A stretch of 64,000 bases of DNA from Trogon surrucura (GCA_020746105.1 CM036618.1:11850501-11914500); one strand, 5' to 3'; shown: positions 37,422-49,444, numbered from the stretch's first letter. The notes: a model not told the origin generated them from the letters alone. Translations and numbers: made by a program.

Positions 37422-37690
37422 TCAGAAACTAGAGATGGAAGAGACCTACAGGATTAGCTCATCCTGTTCATTCCCCCGCCAATACAAGTCTGTTCCCCAC
37501 GGTACATTTTCCAGTGCCGTGTCCAGACTGATCTTATTTTTAAATGATTCATATGATAGGGTTTCCTCCAGTTCTACTGGTGACTGGATAGTTGCCAGAA
37601 CATTTCCCTGCCTCCCCCTCTCACCCCTTACTTTGACTTTGTGTCTTTGAATGCTTCCAGAATTTTGAGGTCTGCAATTTGTACTGAGCA
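37422..37690 (-). mobile_element. Ancient CR1-type LINE 3' end (antisense), second copy
   Basis: Parallels the 36,252 copy: GATGGAAGAGACC, a C-rich word, CTGTTCCCCACGGTACATTTTCCAGTG, and GTCCAGACTGATC. It continues at lower similarity to about 37,690. It lies in the same orientation about 0.85 kb downstream of its relative. The two could be independent insertions or a segmental duplication. Confidence 0.6.
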
Positions 37691-40627
37691 TTAACTGACA
37701 GTAAAGTGAGTAACTGCAGAGAAAACTTTAAGGATTTTACTCTGGTTTCTCAAGGCAAACAAATCCCTTATAGAAGCCAAGGAGACTGTTGTTTCAGAGA
37801 GATGGCAGTCGGTGAAAGTTCCCTGTGAAGGACAGATGTGGGCTGGTGTGAAAACACCTATCTGAGCCTTTGTGCTGATATCAGTGGTAATGCTGAGATT
37901 TCTATCCCAGCTGTTGAGCTCTCATGGCTGTGACTGGGATTGCTGCTTCTCTGAAGTTACACTGACAGTCTGAATTTCAGGGGGAGCTGTGCTGGACCTA
38001 TAGTCCAGACAGTGTTGGACAAGGACTGTGGAAAGAGTGGAGTTGACCAATTGCATCACTGCAAGAGTGTCTTCTTACTGTGACATCCATGTCCGAAACA
38101 CTTATTGCCACACATTGTTCACGCTCCTGTGTCACTTGTTACTGTCCTGCACACTGTCTGGAGTCTTTGGATACAGATGCCTATATCCTCGGAATCTCAT
38201 AATTCATGAAGAATAAATTACCACCTGGAAAAACAGTCGGGACAAGCGGTGCGACCAGATTTCCTGAGGCCTTCAGCACTCATCTGTGGGCAACTGCTTC
38301 CTTGAAAGGATAAAGGCCCAGCAAGCATTGCTCACTGCAGCCCAGGAAAGAGCTGAAACGCATAGCAAGACTCCCACCATGAAAGGGCCAAGTTTTTACC
38401 CTTTCTGCTTTCTCCTCCTTTCAGAAATACTTTCTCTGCTGCCTCTCCAACCCTTCTTCTTTTTCCTTTGAGGTATGCTTCATGTTGTGGGTGGGATGTG
38501 GACTCTACCCTCAGAGAGTGCTGCATATCTAGCTGCAGCTATGGGTAGCTAATGTTTAAAGCTAATGCTGCCAACATGAACCTGGTCTAGAATGTCAATC
38601 ATTTCTACAGTGTAATCTACAGGTTGATGGATCCCCTGCAGTGGGTACCTACTGGGAAATATGAGAGGTTTGGAAAGAATGTAGAAAAGACTAGAGAAGG
38701 AGGGTAAGAGAGAAGAGGACGGAGCTCAGAGCCACCTCTTGATGGAGTGCCATTGTCCCAGAGTCATGACCTTCAGTCATGTCCCTCAGAGCCATGACCT
38801 TCACCTGCAGGATGGAGTTACCTTCAGAGGTAGGGCTTGGTCCCTGAAAATCCTGGTCCCAGACCTATTTCCTTTTGGCCAATTAGAGATGTATTTTAAA
38901 TCACCAGGCATCACTGAGGGATAAAATGTGCTCTAGTATGATTAACCTTAGAAAAAGAGCTGGGTTTCCACCAGCTTTATTATTTATTTTTACTTAAGAG
39001 AGTGACAAAACCTAGCTGCTTCTTCTTTCTGCTAACCACCTGCAGTAGTTGTATCTAATGAGATCTAACAGCACTTCATCTTCATGCATGTTCTCCCAGA
39101 GAAGACTATATGTGGCTCTCATTCTTTTTTTTTGCATGGGTTTTACTTGGAGCCTGGAGCAATCACTTTTAGACTGACACTGACTTTTGTCATGTAGGAA
39201 CAACAAGTGGGATCCAGACTGGTTTGGAAGGATGATGGTTGAGTGACGTCTAACAGGTGACAGTTGTGTGCACTGCATAATGCTACACATGACCTGTGTG
39301 GGTTCTTTTGCACTTGCATGGTTAAAATGTGTGATCGTAAGATCAGGAGTTGCTGTCCTAGAAAATTCTTGCCACTCCTCAGTTAAAAAGGTTTTTGCTA
39401 GGTAAAGGGTTGTGAAGCAACCTGTGTTGTTTAACAGGAGTAAAATCATGATTAGAAACACTCTAGTATGAAAATATACTGTGCTGTCAGCAGGTAACCT
39501 GCAGAATAAGAGTGTTATTCCTTCAGCAGTGACTCAAATGAAAGACTGACCGTAGAGCAAATAACATGAATTCTGACACAAGTTAGCCAAAGCAAGAAAA
39601 TTAGAAATCAAAGCTGGAAATTGGCATGGAGAAATTTAGTTCAGTTCTTTCCATACTTCAAGTGCCTTCAAATAGTTTCAGCCTTTGTTTTATTTCATGG
39701 CAACCTGACCCAGTGAATGTGTTTGATGTCAGTTCCTGCAAGGTTGGCCTCTGGTTGGCGCCAAGGTGTGTGGTCACCCATGTGGCGTGTGATAACACTG
39801 CAGATCTCCTTCCTGCTCCCCAGGAAACCTACTACTCCATCCACAGTAGTCAGATTTCAAGGCTGAGGTCTGCACACTTGGATTATTTAGCTTTTCCATG
39901 TGTAGGAAACAAATCACATTTGCTTTTTTATTCAGATTAAGCTAATGTCCAAATGTCAATCACCACTGCAGACAGACAGGAGATAAAACGGTGATCCAGT
40001 TTCATAGCTACGGAATAAAAACCAGAGATAACCTTTAATTTTTTCTAAACTGTCCCACACAGCTCAAATTTAATAAGCTTCAGGATAAAGTGAGGGAATA
40101 ATTTATTTTATCTGGCATGTATCTGACTAAAGTGAATGTGTTTTTGGTCTGTTTATTTATAGCACCATCAGTATTGTAGATATGGTGGGTTGAAAATTTT
40201 CTGTCCAAACCGTTTTTGGATGAAGGCTTTGCTTCTGACAGAGGAATTTATTTTGGTGAAGAAATGATCACTCTTGGGAAGAAGTTTCCTCTGAAAAAGA
40301 GCAATCTGACTGAAAATGGATTTTTTTTAATTTTTCTTTTTTTTTGATGAAAAGTCAGAATTTTCCATGGTGAGAAAGAAAAATTCCATGTAGCTTCAGC
40401 ATAAGGTATTTTACAGATAAGTGCCTCAAAAGGATTAGGATATTAACTGAAAAAAATTGAAGACTTTTGGATCAGGGATTTTGAAGTTACAAAGGTTGAA
40501 ATTCAGCAGCTTTTCGTATGCTTATTAGAACCTCTCCAGTGATGTATTTCTAATGCCTCAATTTGGGATTGCCCATTTGAGAACACCTCATTCCATTTGC
40601 AAAGTCCTTTTCCATGGTGTTTAAAGT
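37691..40627. other. Unique sequence including the longest non-repeat open frame
   Basis: The minus-strand frame 39461-39012 runs 149 codons to a natural stop, the longest outside CR1-derived or CR1-overlapping sequence. It starts with a hydrophobic stretch (FLIMILLLLNN) and ends CRWLAERRSS. There is no recognised domain, and the base composition matches the surroundings. Near 38,765-38,803 the word CATGACCTTCA is repeated at a 28-base spacing. Confidence 0.35.
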
Positions 40628-42480
40628 CAATAGAGACCATGAGATCATCTAGTTTGGCCTCCTAAAGTATAATTCTCTTAACCCGCTTCTGAACTCAAAA
40701 GTCACGATTAACTGAGTCACAGATATCAATAAAGTGCCTAAACTTTACTTTTAGGGAGTTCATCTTTCTCATGTCTTGTTTCTTGTGTTGTTCGATCTAT
40801 CTAAGCATTAAAATTAATTTAAATGCACATTTGTTTTGTTTTGGCTACTGGCAATAGTTGTCCTTGTGTATTCTGGTAGATTTATGGTCACTTTTATTAC
40901 TTTACTTTTATTACTTTATTCTCATAAGGTTGTGACATACTATCATTGAATTACCAAAACTTTAGTGATTGTTAATCTTATAGTCATGATATAAACAGTA
41001 GAGTACTTCATGCTCTGCCTGTGCTTGTTGAGCATAAGGTGAATGAGGTAAAGGGTACTGAAACACTCTGTAAAAATATTGGAATTTTAGTCAGTGTAGT
41101 GGCTTTGGACCCACTAAAGACAGAGGAGGAATATAATCTTAGAAAATATCTCCTTAACAGATTTCTCAGGGCTGCAGCAGTATTTTTTTTGCCACAGCTT
41201 GATGCTGCAACCTCAACCTGGCCCATTCTGGCTTTAAATTCCATCTCAGAACTGCTGCTTTCCAGAAGATCATTCCTGTTTTACAGGAAAAGCCCACTTT
41301 TTTTTCTCCTTAGATATATGGATTTATAAATTAATGAATTTATGAGAGAATTTTCTTTGAGTATACCCAGACTACCTAGCAGTTCAGTTCATTCTGGTTG
41401 TCCTCTCCCCACATTTGTCTGCTATTCCTATAAAAAATATCATCAGCAATTTTATACTTTCTTTCAAATACTTGAGCACGCTGCAAGTTTACAGTCAGAA
41501 TTTCAAATACTTGAGTACAGTCTCAACTTTACAGTCATCATTTTGTGACCGTCCTAGAAATGATCCTGTTTAGTGACATTACTGACAAATATCTTGAGGT
41601 ATAATAGATAATTCTCGATATATTTCATATGCAGTTTCTTAGTACTATATACTGCTGAATTTTATATCAGAATGTTGTGTGGTACCAAGTCAAACACTCT
41701 ATAAAATTTTAATACATCTATACAGTTAACATTTATCCAAAAAAAGCTTCTTAAAGAATGAACTCACGTTTGTTTAAGCAATGCTATTTTCCATAAAGCA
41801 TTTCATGTTGTCTGGTATTCATTACATTATTCTCCTTTATTTTGTTATCGGTTAAATTCCATATGTTCTTTTTTATTCTTTTGTTTGAGGTTGATGTCAG
41901 GATAATCAATATTGTAACTCTGGTAGGTGCAGTTTGCCTTTCTCAAATGTTTGCACAAGGTGATCATTCATCTGGTGACTTCTTTGGTATTCTGGGATTT
42001 AGTAAAAATAAGCAACAAGTGAGCAGTGATTTCTTCAAGCAAATCCTTTAGGACTCTTGATTCAAGTATCCAGGCTGATGGCCTTAAAATGTGCATCCTT
42101 ATAATCAAACTCCCTCTTTTGCACCCCTTTTTCCCCTCTTTGAAAAAAGAAATTAGTTTAATCATACTTAGGTCATTAAAATATCATGGTCAAAAGGAAA
42201 ACAGATATTTATTTGCTTTTTCATTGTTTTTATTATTATTGTTATGAACTTTGCCTTTGTCTCTGAGAAATCTAAGTTTTCTTTGATAGCAACATAATCT
42301 AATCTCTTTTGATAACTGGTTTTGCCAGCTGTCACTTCTTCGTTCAGGATCTTTTGCCTTTTTTCCCCACCTTCTACTTTTTACAACTGCTAAACTGTAC
42401 ATTTTGGTTTGCGTTTGATATCTTTTCCCATTTCTTGAATAACACTTTTGAAATTCCAATCATTCAGTATATCACTGAGC
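40628..42480 (-). mobile_element. Long ancient CR1/L3-like LINE remnant with decayed RT region (antisense)
   Basis: Diagnostic antisense words occur in the order expected from the 3' end inward: GATCATCTAGTTTGGCCTCC (3' end), then at about 41,675 GTGTGGTACCAAGTCAAACA (complement encodes the DLVPH-type RT segment), GGTTGATGTCAGGATAATCA at about 41,890, and TTTAGGACTCTTGATTCAAG with GGCCTTAAAATGTGCA near 42,050-42,095. No frame survives. An internal 39-bp tandem duplication lies at 41,463-41,540. The 5' limit is uncertain and could reach 43,130. Confidence 0.55.
41463..41540. repeat. Tandem duplication, 39-bp period
   Basis: TTCAAATACTTGAG..ACAGTCA repeats as 41463-41500 and 41502-41540, with a few differences in the middle (GCACGCTGCAAGTTT versus TACAGTCTCAACTTT). 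It lies inside the old LINE remnant and is therefore a later local event. Confidence 0.8.
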
Positions 42481-43540
42481 TGAGGCAAGCTTTCAGGCAG
42501 TTTTCTGTTTTGTTGATCACATACTGTCTGGTCACCTAATTAGTTCTTGAAGAGGTTCCACTGTCTTTCATATTTTTATCTACACTTTTTACATTTGTAA
42601 ATTTCTCCTATATTTTCCCCATTTCAGAATATAACTGTTTGGAAACACCCAAGTATTTTTATTTGGACTGTAATCTGTCTACATGAAATAAATAGAGTCT
42701 GGTCATGCCCTGCAGTTCCTGACCAAGAGCTGTTTTATTCTTGAGAATTCAGTTTACGTTTAACCATCGTAAAACCTCATGGATTTATTTCCTTTAACTA
42801 ACAGCTACCTTGCCATTCCTTTTGTCCTTTGATGTTTCTGGTGGCTCACAGTCTTCTGCCCTCTCTCCTCAAAAACTTCCTTTGGACCTTGCTCATTTTG
42901 TTGACCCGTCAATATTCAGATCCTACAGTTCTCACATACTGAAAGTCAGTCACGAGCCATCAGAGTTCTGAGTTAACTTGTTTATCAGATTTATCTTACA
43001 GTATTTTCTGATATCTCTTATAATATTATCCAGCAATACATCCACTAGAAAATTACTTTCTTCTGGTGTGGTCAATAGGGACTGCAGCTCTACAGATTGA
43101 AAATTCCCATTTAAGGCAATGTACTCAGTCAACTAGGGAAAGCTAAATTTAAGATGTCTCTGTTAAGCCTGTTGGGTCTTTCTGATTAACACAGTACAGA
43201 AACCTTTATGTTCTCCCAGCTGAAGCAGTGAGATTTATGAATTCACAAAAAAATGATTCGTAGGTTTAAAAAAGAAAGTAAGCAAAAACTTCCTGTAATT
43301 GATTACTGAAGCACTGAGTAGCTGGCACTTAGAAGGTAAGAGATTCCAGAGTTCAAATTGCTGTTGCAAATTAACTCTGCTGCCTGTTCACACGCATCTG
43401 CTTTTCCAGTTTCTCTTTACCTGCAAACTTTACTCGCAGGATAACTGTAACATATGAAAGGTGCATGACGTGTAACATAAGCAAATTAGTGGGGAATTGA
43501 AAAACAGAATTTAAATGCTGACAGGATAATGAGGTTTGGG

Positions 43541-44220
43541 TTTCATAGATTTTGGGGCTGTAAGGGACCACCATCCCAGTTTGTCTGACCTCGTGTGTGA
43601 CAACGGCCACCTAGTTCCAGGCAGAAGTTTTGGAGTGTGAGGAACTGGGATCGTTTTAGACTTAGTCAAGTGAATGATACTGTGGCTGCTGACTTGCTGT
43701 TGAACTACTAGAGCATGTCACTTAAACATCCAATCTGCATTTAAAGGCTTCAAGCGATGATGAATTTACCACTTCCCTGGGTAACATTTTCCAGTGATTA
43801 ATTAGTCTCTTGCTGTAAGGAATTTGTGTCCTATTTTCAGTTTACATTTTTCTGCTTCGGACTTTCAGCCAATTGATCTTGTAGGGCCTTTCTCTGATAC
43901 AGTTAAAGGGTTGCTCATATCATGCCTCTCTACTTCAGAAGCTTTAAAAGCTGATTTGAGGGCCTAAACTAATTGAGCTCTTTATATTTCTTGTTAGAAG
44001 ATGTGTTTTCAAGAACCATTCCAGCTTTTGGTCTGTTTAAAAATGCGAATTCCAGAGCTGGACATATTGCGTAGGGTTCTTACCAAACCATGTGTGGAGG
44101 CAATATTGCTATGTTTAAACTCAAAGCATTACTATTTTTAGCATGGAATTAAAGTGACTATTTTTTATATTTTTTAACCTAGGTTTTTGCTGCCATATCA
44201 TGATCCCTGCAGCAGATTCC
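43541..44220 (-). mobile_element. Ancient CR1/L3-like LINE 3' part (antisense)
   Basis: Begins TTTCATAGATTTTGGGGCTG (3' end in antisense). It proceeds through GGCTTCAAGCGATGATGAAT, ACCACTTCCCTGGGTAACAT, TGCTGTAAGGAATTTGTG, CAATTGATCTTGTAGGGCC, ATTGAGCTCTTTATATTTC, and CAGAGCTGGACATATTGCG. These match, in order, the C-terminal ORF2 and 3' UTR wording of the old vertebrate CR1 group. Frames are fully decayed. Confidence 0.7.
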
Positions 44221-47066
44221 TATGATCTACTCTGCGGTGTCCGTTGTTCTTCTGTGAATACCCCTGCAGTTAACAAAGGTCATTTTTTGTGGCAGAATTC
44301 ACTTCATTACAGCAAAAGTAAATAAAGTCTGTCAGCACTCTAGCAATGAGCGTAGGTGCTTACCTTGGAGCTGAGCTGGGTGGGTAAATATACACTGTCT
44401 TTAAAATACTGTGAATGGCCAACTGGATCACATCCACAGGAGTACGTCAGAAAGAAATCCTACCAGTCTATTGTTTCACTTTTGCCTGTGTCTTTAATGA
44501 TTGCCCAATGCAAAGAAGAAAAGGCAATTATCAAAGGCAGCTTTTAGGAGTAACTTCACTTATGAGATGCAATTACAGTGTGAAAGTACACTGGCCCAAC
44601 AGTGACAGACAGTGACTAAGAGATCTGGTTACCAGGGATCTAGCTGCCAATATTACATCCAGGAAAAAAGTATGGGGGGAAAAAAATCTTGCAGAATGGC
44701 CTGCATATTTGTCAATCCACAGTCAGTGATACTGGCAAACTGCTGTATACGCTGGTTTGTCCTTGATGAACTCATGCAGTCTTCTGTGTCCCCCAGATGC
44801 TCCTGCATTGGCTTGCACCCGTCTGGATGGAGCCCAGGGGGAAGCACAGCCCAGTGCTGATACCCGGGTGCCTACATCTTATCCAGCTTTGGAGCAGTGG
44901 AAAGGTGATGCTGGGTGCTGCTCATCCTGCCCTCAGACCCCAGGTGCCGAGGCAGAGCTAGCTGAAGGCTGTTGGTTTTCTCAGCAGTCCCCTGTGCTGC
45001 CTGTCTCTGTTCCCATTGCAGATGGGTCTGCTCTACAGCTGGGTCATTCCTAACTGAGCGGCTTGAGCTTGTGGACTTAAATATCTGATGTGGTTCGAAG
45101 CACTTGCAAAGCTGTGCCTGCCTATCACCCAGCTGCTGGCAGTGTCTGAAGCTTCCCCTGATATCCTGGCCCTCAGTGTTTAAACTATTGTTTATTCTTC
45201 TATGAAGACAGAACTCTAACAAACAGTGTAGTTTAACCCCTTTCTCATTTTGATGTGGCCTGTCCTAGTATCAATTTTCCATCTTGGACTGAAATATTTA
45301 ATGCTTTATTCTCCTTATGGATTTTTTTCAGTCTGGCTTTGCTATGAGCCCTGAGGGTTCAGGATATCACAACAAACCAACTGAAGTCACCACTAGAGCC
45401 TTGGGACTCCCAAAGTTTGCTCTCTGTTCCTAAAATCATTTCAAAGTGACTCTGCTTTCAGCATACCATGTCACGTGCCTGCAAGTTACCTCTTGGACTT
45501 CACATTCCACCGCTGCTGTCTTGTTTGGGCCTCTTGCCTCTTGATTTTCCTCAGTGTTTCCCAGCCTTGCTACAACCAACTCTCCCTTCAGAGAGTTTCT
45601 GTGCTCTGCACCTCAGGGACCCTTATTGCTGTCCTTGTTTATGCTTCTTTTGCCCTTAGCCTCAGGTGTTACCATTCAATTTAGTGGTAGTGCCAGTGGG
45701 ATGGTGGCCTGGGAGGAAGTCAGGAGGCCTTCAGTAGGCTGAGATCACCCAGTTCATGGTGAACCTCTTCAGTGAAAGTGCCAACATGATTCCTGGCATG
45801 TGCCAACCATCTCTCCCAGGCACCATTTGGTGTGGAGGAGCCAAAAGCCTTGTTTATTTCACTGGTAGAAAGATAGCCCCGGTCTCAACACAGCCCTGCA
45901 TCTGCTCTGTGCTCATGAGGTACCACCTGGGAACTTCTGGATTTGCAAACTCCCTTGCTTGTGTCTGCCTTGGCGGGCGAATTCTTCACGCAGAGTTGTG
46001 GCACCTTTCTGCCCTGTTTTAATACTGTTACTTGTCAGTGGATACGTGAGTCAAGATATTGCCAGCTGCATCCTACCGCTCTCATCTGGGGCCCAGTCTC
46101 CAGGCTCTGATCTAAAATCGATGCCGAAAAAACCCGGGACTCCTTATTGTTTCCTTTTTGGTATGCCTGCCTCTGGACTGCAAGAGATTTCAGATATTTC
46201 ATTTCACTACATGCCTTTTTTTTTTTTTTGCTTTCCAGTGTGTTTCCCACCTGGCTCCTAGTGAAAAAGCAGCTCGAGTTCAAAGTCATTGAAGATGTCA
46301 CAGGAGGTGTCCTCTGGGGTAGGCACTGCTGCACCTTCTCAGCTTTTCATAACTGCTTTCGCAAGAGCGTTACGCTGACGGGAGGGTGAGCTCCAAAAGA
46401 CGTGTCCCCTCTCCCTGCATCACTTTTCGCAGAGCAACGACTGTATGACCTTGTGATGAGCCCATGCAAGGGCTGCTCTGAAGGGACCATGACCCTACTT
46501 TTACCTACACTAGACCTAACAACCAGCAAAACTGGATGGGCAGCCACTTGGTGGTTTTATGTATCCATGTCCAAGAACAACATAAGAAAAAAGATTTGGA
46601 GTAGTTGTTTTTTTTTTTTCTTTTTTATTTTTCCTTTGGGAATAGAGAGTGAAGATCAAGCATGGAAAGTCAGATGGAAACATTTTGTTTCTGAGATCTT
46701 TTGTGTAACTTTAATAAGATAATCAACCACAGAAATGGCAGCAGGACTGAGTAGGCAGGCCAGTCTTTTCAGAAACGTGACTCCTGATTTTTAATTTACC
46801 ACTAAATTTCTATGTTCTATTTTGCAATATGAAGAAGCACTGGCAGGTAATTTTGGTAATTCAGCATCTAGTACACACTCATACTTCAAGTTCCATCACC
46901 ATTTTACTTTTGAGTATGTCACGCCACTTGGAAACGTGGTAATATCATCATTTCATGGTGTATGCTGTGTTTTGGGTGGTGTTGCAGTTTTTTTAATCCT
47001 GTCTTCTTTTCAACAGCAGATTAGATCCGGAAAACACGCCTTATATTCTGATAACAGAGGAGCAGT
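44221..47066. other. Unique sequence, one exon-like segment
   Basis: Moderately GC-rich from 44,750 to 46,400 with overlapping short frames. A 14-base T run at 46216-46229 heads the exon-like segment described separately, and a second T-rich run lies near 46,610. No gene was identified. Confidence 0.4.
46239..46318 (+). other. Speculative internal exon bounded by good splice signals
   Basis: A long polypyrimidine run and CTTTCCAG precede 46,239, and GGG|GTAGGC follows 46,318, enclosing 80 bases. One frame through it is open (fragments FPTWLLVKKQLEFKVIEDV and TGGVLW) and has an ordinary amino-acid mix. The length is not a multiple of three. No partner exons or homologous protein are recognised. 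The segment could be a non-coding RNA exon or chance. Confidence 0.13.
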
Positions 47067-47130
47067 GAAATCCTGGTCCAAATGAAGTCAGTGGCAAAAA
47101 TCCCATTGACTTCAGTGGGGATAGGATTTC
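47067..47130. repeat. Imperfect palindrome, unit 1
   Basis: A left arm beginning GAAATCCTGG and a right arm ending GGATTTC flank a short CAAAAAT loop. Inner arms TGAAGTCAGTGG and CCATTGACTTCA pair. Roughly 28-base arms could form a hairpin. The wording (CCCATTGACTTCAGTGGGG) is of a kind I associate with old dispersed amniote repeats, but I cannot name the family. Confidence 0.7.
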
Positions 47131-47171
47131 ACCCCATCTTGTGTCGCCTTGCCTAAAAAAGGAAAAGAGAC

Positions 47172-47239
47172 CTGATCCAAACCCCACTGTAGTCAGTGGA
47201 GAGATTCCCAGTGATTTTAATGGGCCTGTATTTGGTCCA
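47172..47239. repeat. Imperfect palindrome, unit 2
   Basis: Left arm CTGATCCAAACCCCACTG..AGTCAGTGG, right arm CCCAGTGATTTTAATGGGCC..ATTTGGTCCAG, with a loop of about 7 bases. The arms resemble those of the unit about 40 bases upstream (shared AGTCAGTGG and CC.TTGA.TT core), so both look like members or halves of one repeat. Confidence 0.6.
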
Positions 47240-49251
47240 GCATGGGGTTATTCAGTCACCTCCAAATTTTACAGGAGTATAGCACTTGTGTTCCCTTCTC
47301 CAAGGACTAATAAGTGTTCTCTGAGTTAAATGAATTTCTACACATTTCTTCTCCTAAAGCATTTGGGTGTACTAAGAAGTTCTTTCCTTTTTTATTTTTA
47401 TATTTCTCTTCCCCATTGTTCCTTTTCAGACACTTTTGCTTTGTGGTGATTCTAAATCATCACAAAACAAATCAACACTGAACAATGACCAGGATATGTA
47501 AGTTTGGGTTTATAGATTCCAGTTCCATGAACTTTGATTTAATAAGCTTACCCCGCTTTGTAGCAGAAAGCACAAAACATGGGCGGGTTGGTGAACTCAA
47601 AACCTGGTTCTGATTCTGACCTACATTTAAAAGCTAAATTTGAGTCTGATAAAGTTTTAAAAACACTGCTAATGTGAAAAAGATGCTTCATTGTTCCCTT
47701 TGTATTTTTAACCTTCTTTCCTATTAAAACTGTAAACAGTTTTATATTATTCCAGTGAATTCTTCTCTAATTTACTCCAGTGTAAATCCAGAGGAATGTT
47801 TCCGAGGGCAGGAGAGCTGTTCTGCATTCGCACTGAGGTGAGACTGGATTGTTTGTGCTTGATAATCCTGGTCAAAAACTGTTAAATGATGCTCTGGTTC
47901 CTGTGATGCTCTGTTGTCTCCAACGTACACCATCACTGCCGTTGGGAGGATCTCAGTTTCTGTGATATAACCAGAACAACTTAGGCTGTAAAAAGCCTTT
48001 CTGGTGGAATCCATTTACAGCCCAAAAAATCCTCAAAATCTGACTATTTATTTTCATTTTTACATTGGAAGAAAAACAAAACCTCAAGCATTTTATAAAA
48101 AAGTTTTTGTGGACTGAAACATCTGTTTTTGCCTCACATATCAGGTCCTGATTTGAATCTCTCGCATAATTTTTGATAAGGCAGATGGACTGTCTCTCTC
48201 TCCCTCTCTTTCTCTCACACATGCACATACACGTGCAGAGAGTATCTGCTTTGGATTTCAGAAGGTTTCATGTCAAAACTGGTTTTAAAATTAGAATAAA
48301 TTTTATTTAAAAATATTTTGTTATTAAGAAATTATCTTTAAATTGACGTCTGAAGAACTGAAGGAGCACTCCTTTTTTTGAATAAATGTCTTCAGTTAGT
48401 TTGCTTGCACAATGAAATTAATTTCAGTGGACAATTGACTTTTACTGAGTTTTGCTCAAAAACTAAAAATGTTCTGTAGAAAATCTTGCCTTTTACTCAA
48501 TTTTTTTCCCTTTTGTGTCCATAATTTTCTTCATAGTTTTCCACACAGTAGTCTATAAAAATAGTGAGCATGAAAGTTGGGGTTTTTTTAGGTTTTAAGC
48601 TAAATCAGAGTTTCTTGTTCACTTTGTGTGCTGATAGAAAGCTGCATAGACCTGAAGATGTATCTGAAAATTGAAGTATTTGCCTTCAGCTCCCAGGCAG
48701 AATTAGATATCTCTAGCATATAGCCCTGTCTGCTGTTGTCTACTGGGATAAGATAAATAGCTTCTCAGAGGTGAGTCCTTCTCTCTTTGACCCTAAAGGG
48801 AACCCAGGGATTAGTTTAGGTTTGGATATCTAAATCTCAGATGCATAAGCTATGGCACATGAATCCTACATGAAGTCCTTGGAACTGTTAATTGACTTCC
48901 TGGGAAAATCAACTTATATCTTTCACTTGATGAAATGGTTTGGTTTATTTTATTACTACATGAAATTCCTGTAAACATGAAATTGCAAACTAAAGATCAT
49001 TTGTGCCTCATGTGCTTTCTTTTCAGAGATAAGCACATTGACATTGTGCCTATCCTGTAAGTGAATGCTATACATGGTGGTTGATTTCATTCACTTCAGG
49101 AAGAGACATACTTCTCCTGGGAAAAGTTGCAACATGATACAAAGTCTAAGTCTTTTCATTGACTTCAGTGACTTCTGCATTAAGGTCAAAAGTATTTAGG
49201 GTTTTTTATTTAGCATGAAACCCCCCAAAAGATTTTTTTTTAGTTGTTTGG
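47240..49251. other. AT-rich unique sequence
   Basis: No gene or named repeat. A lone TTGACTTCAGTGACTTC word at about 49,160 resembles the palindrome family upstream. A short (CT)n tract lies at about 48,193-48,216. Confidence 0.4.
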
Positions 49252-49444
49252 AAGATACAAGCTCAGTTGGTTACAGTGTGGTGCTGATAACACCAAGATC
49301 ATGGGTTCGATCCCCGTTTGGTCCCCGTGTGTTGCCTGATCTAGTTGAGAGGAGTCCCTGCCTTGACAGGGAGGTTGGATTAAATGATCTCTAAGGTCCC
49401 TTCCAGCCTAGGCCATTCTATGATTCTGTGATTCTATGATTCTT
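49252..49444 (+). mobile_element. tRNA-Ile-derived SINE with a CR1-type tail (TguSINE1-like)
   Basis: The 5' part is a tRNA head. AGCTCAGTTGGTTA is the D-arm/A box, GCTGATAAC is an anticodon loop with GAT (Ile), and GGTTCGATCCCC is the T-arm/B box. The acceptor stem is poorly paired, so it is not a working tRNA gene. The body (GATCTAGTTGAGAGGAGTCC, CCTTGACAGGGAGGTTGG) leads into a CR1-like 3' end: GATTAAATGATCTCTAAGG, TCCCTTCCAGCC, then ATTCTATGATTCTGTGATTC repeats. A SINE of this type would be transcribed by RNA polymerase III from the A and B boxes and mobilised by CR1 reverse transcriptase recognising the shared tail. The design matches TguSINE1, described from zebra finch. Confidence 0.88.

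Noticed and set aside
49252..49325. Functional tRNA-Ile gene
   Set aside because: A and B boxes and a GAT anticodon are present, but the acceptor stem pairs poorly and the sequence continues directly into a SINE body with a CR1 tail.
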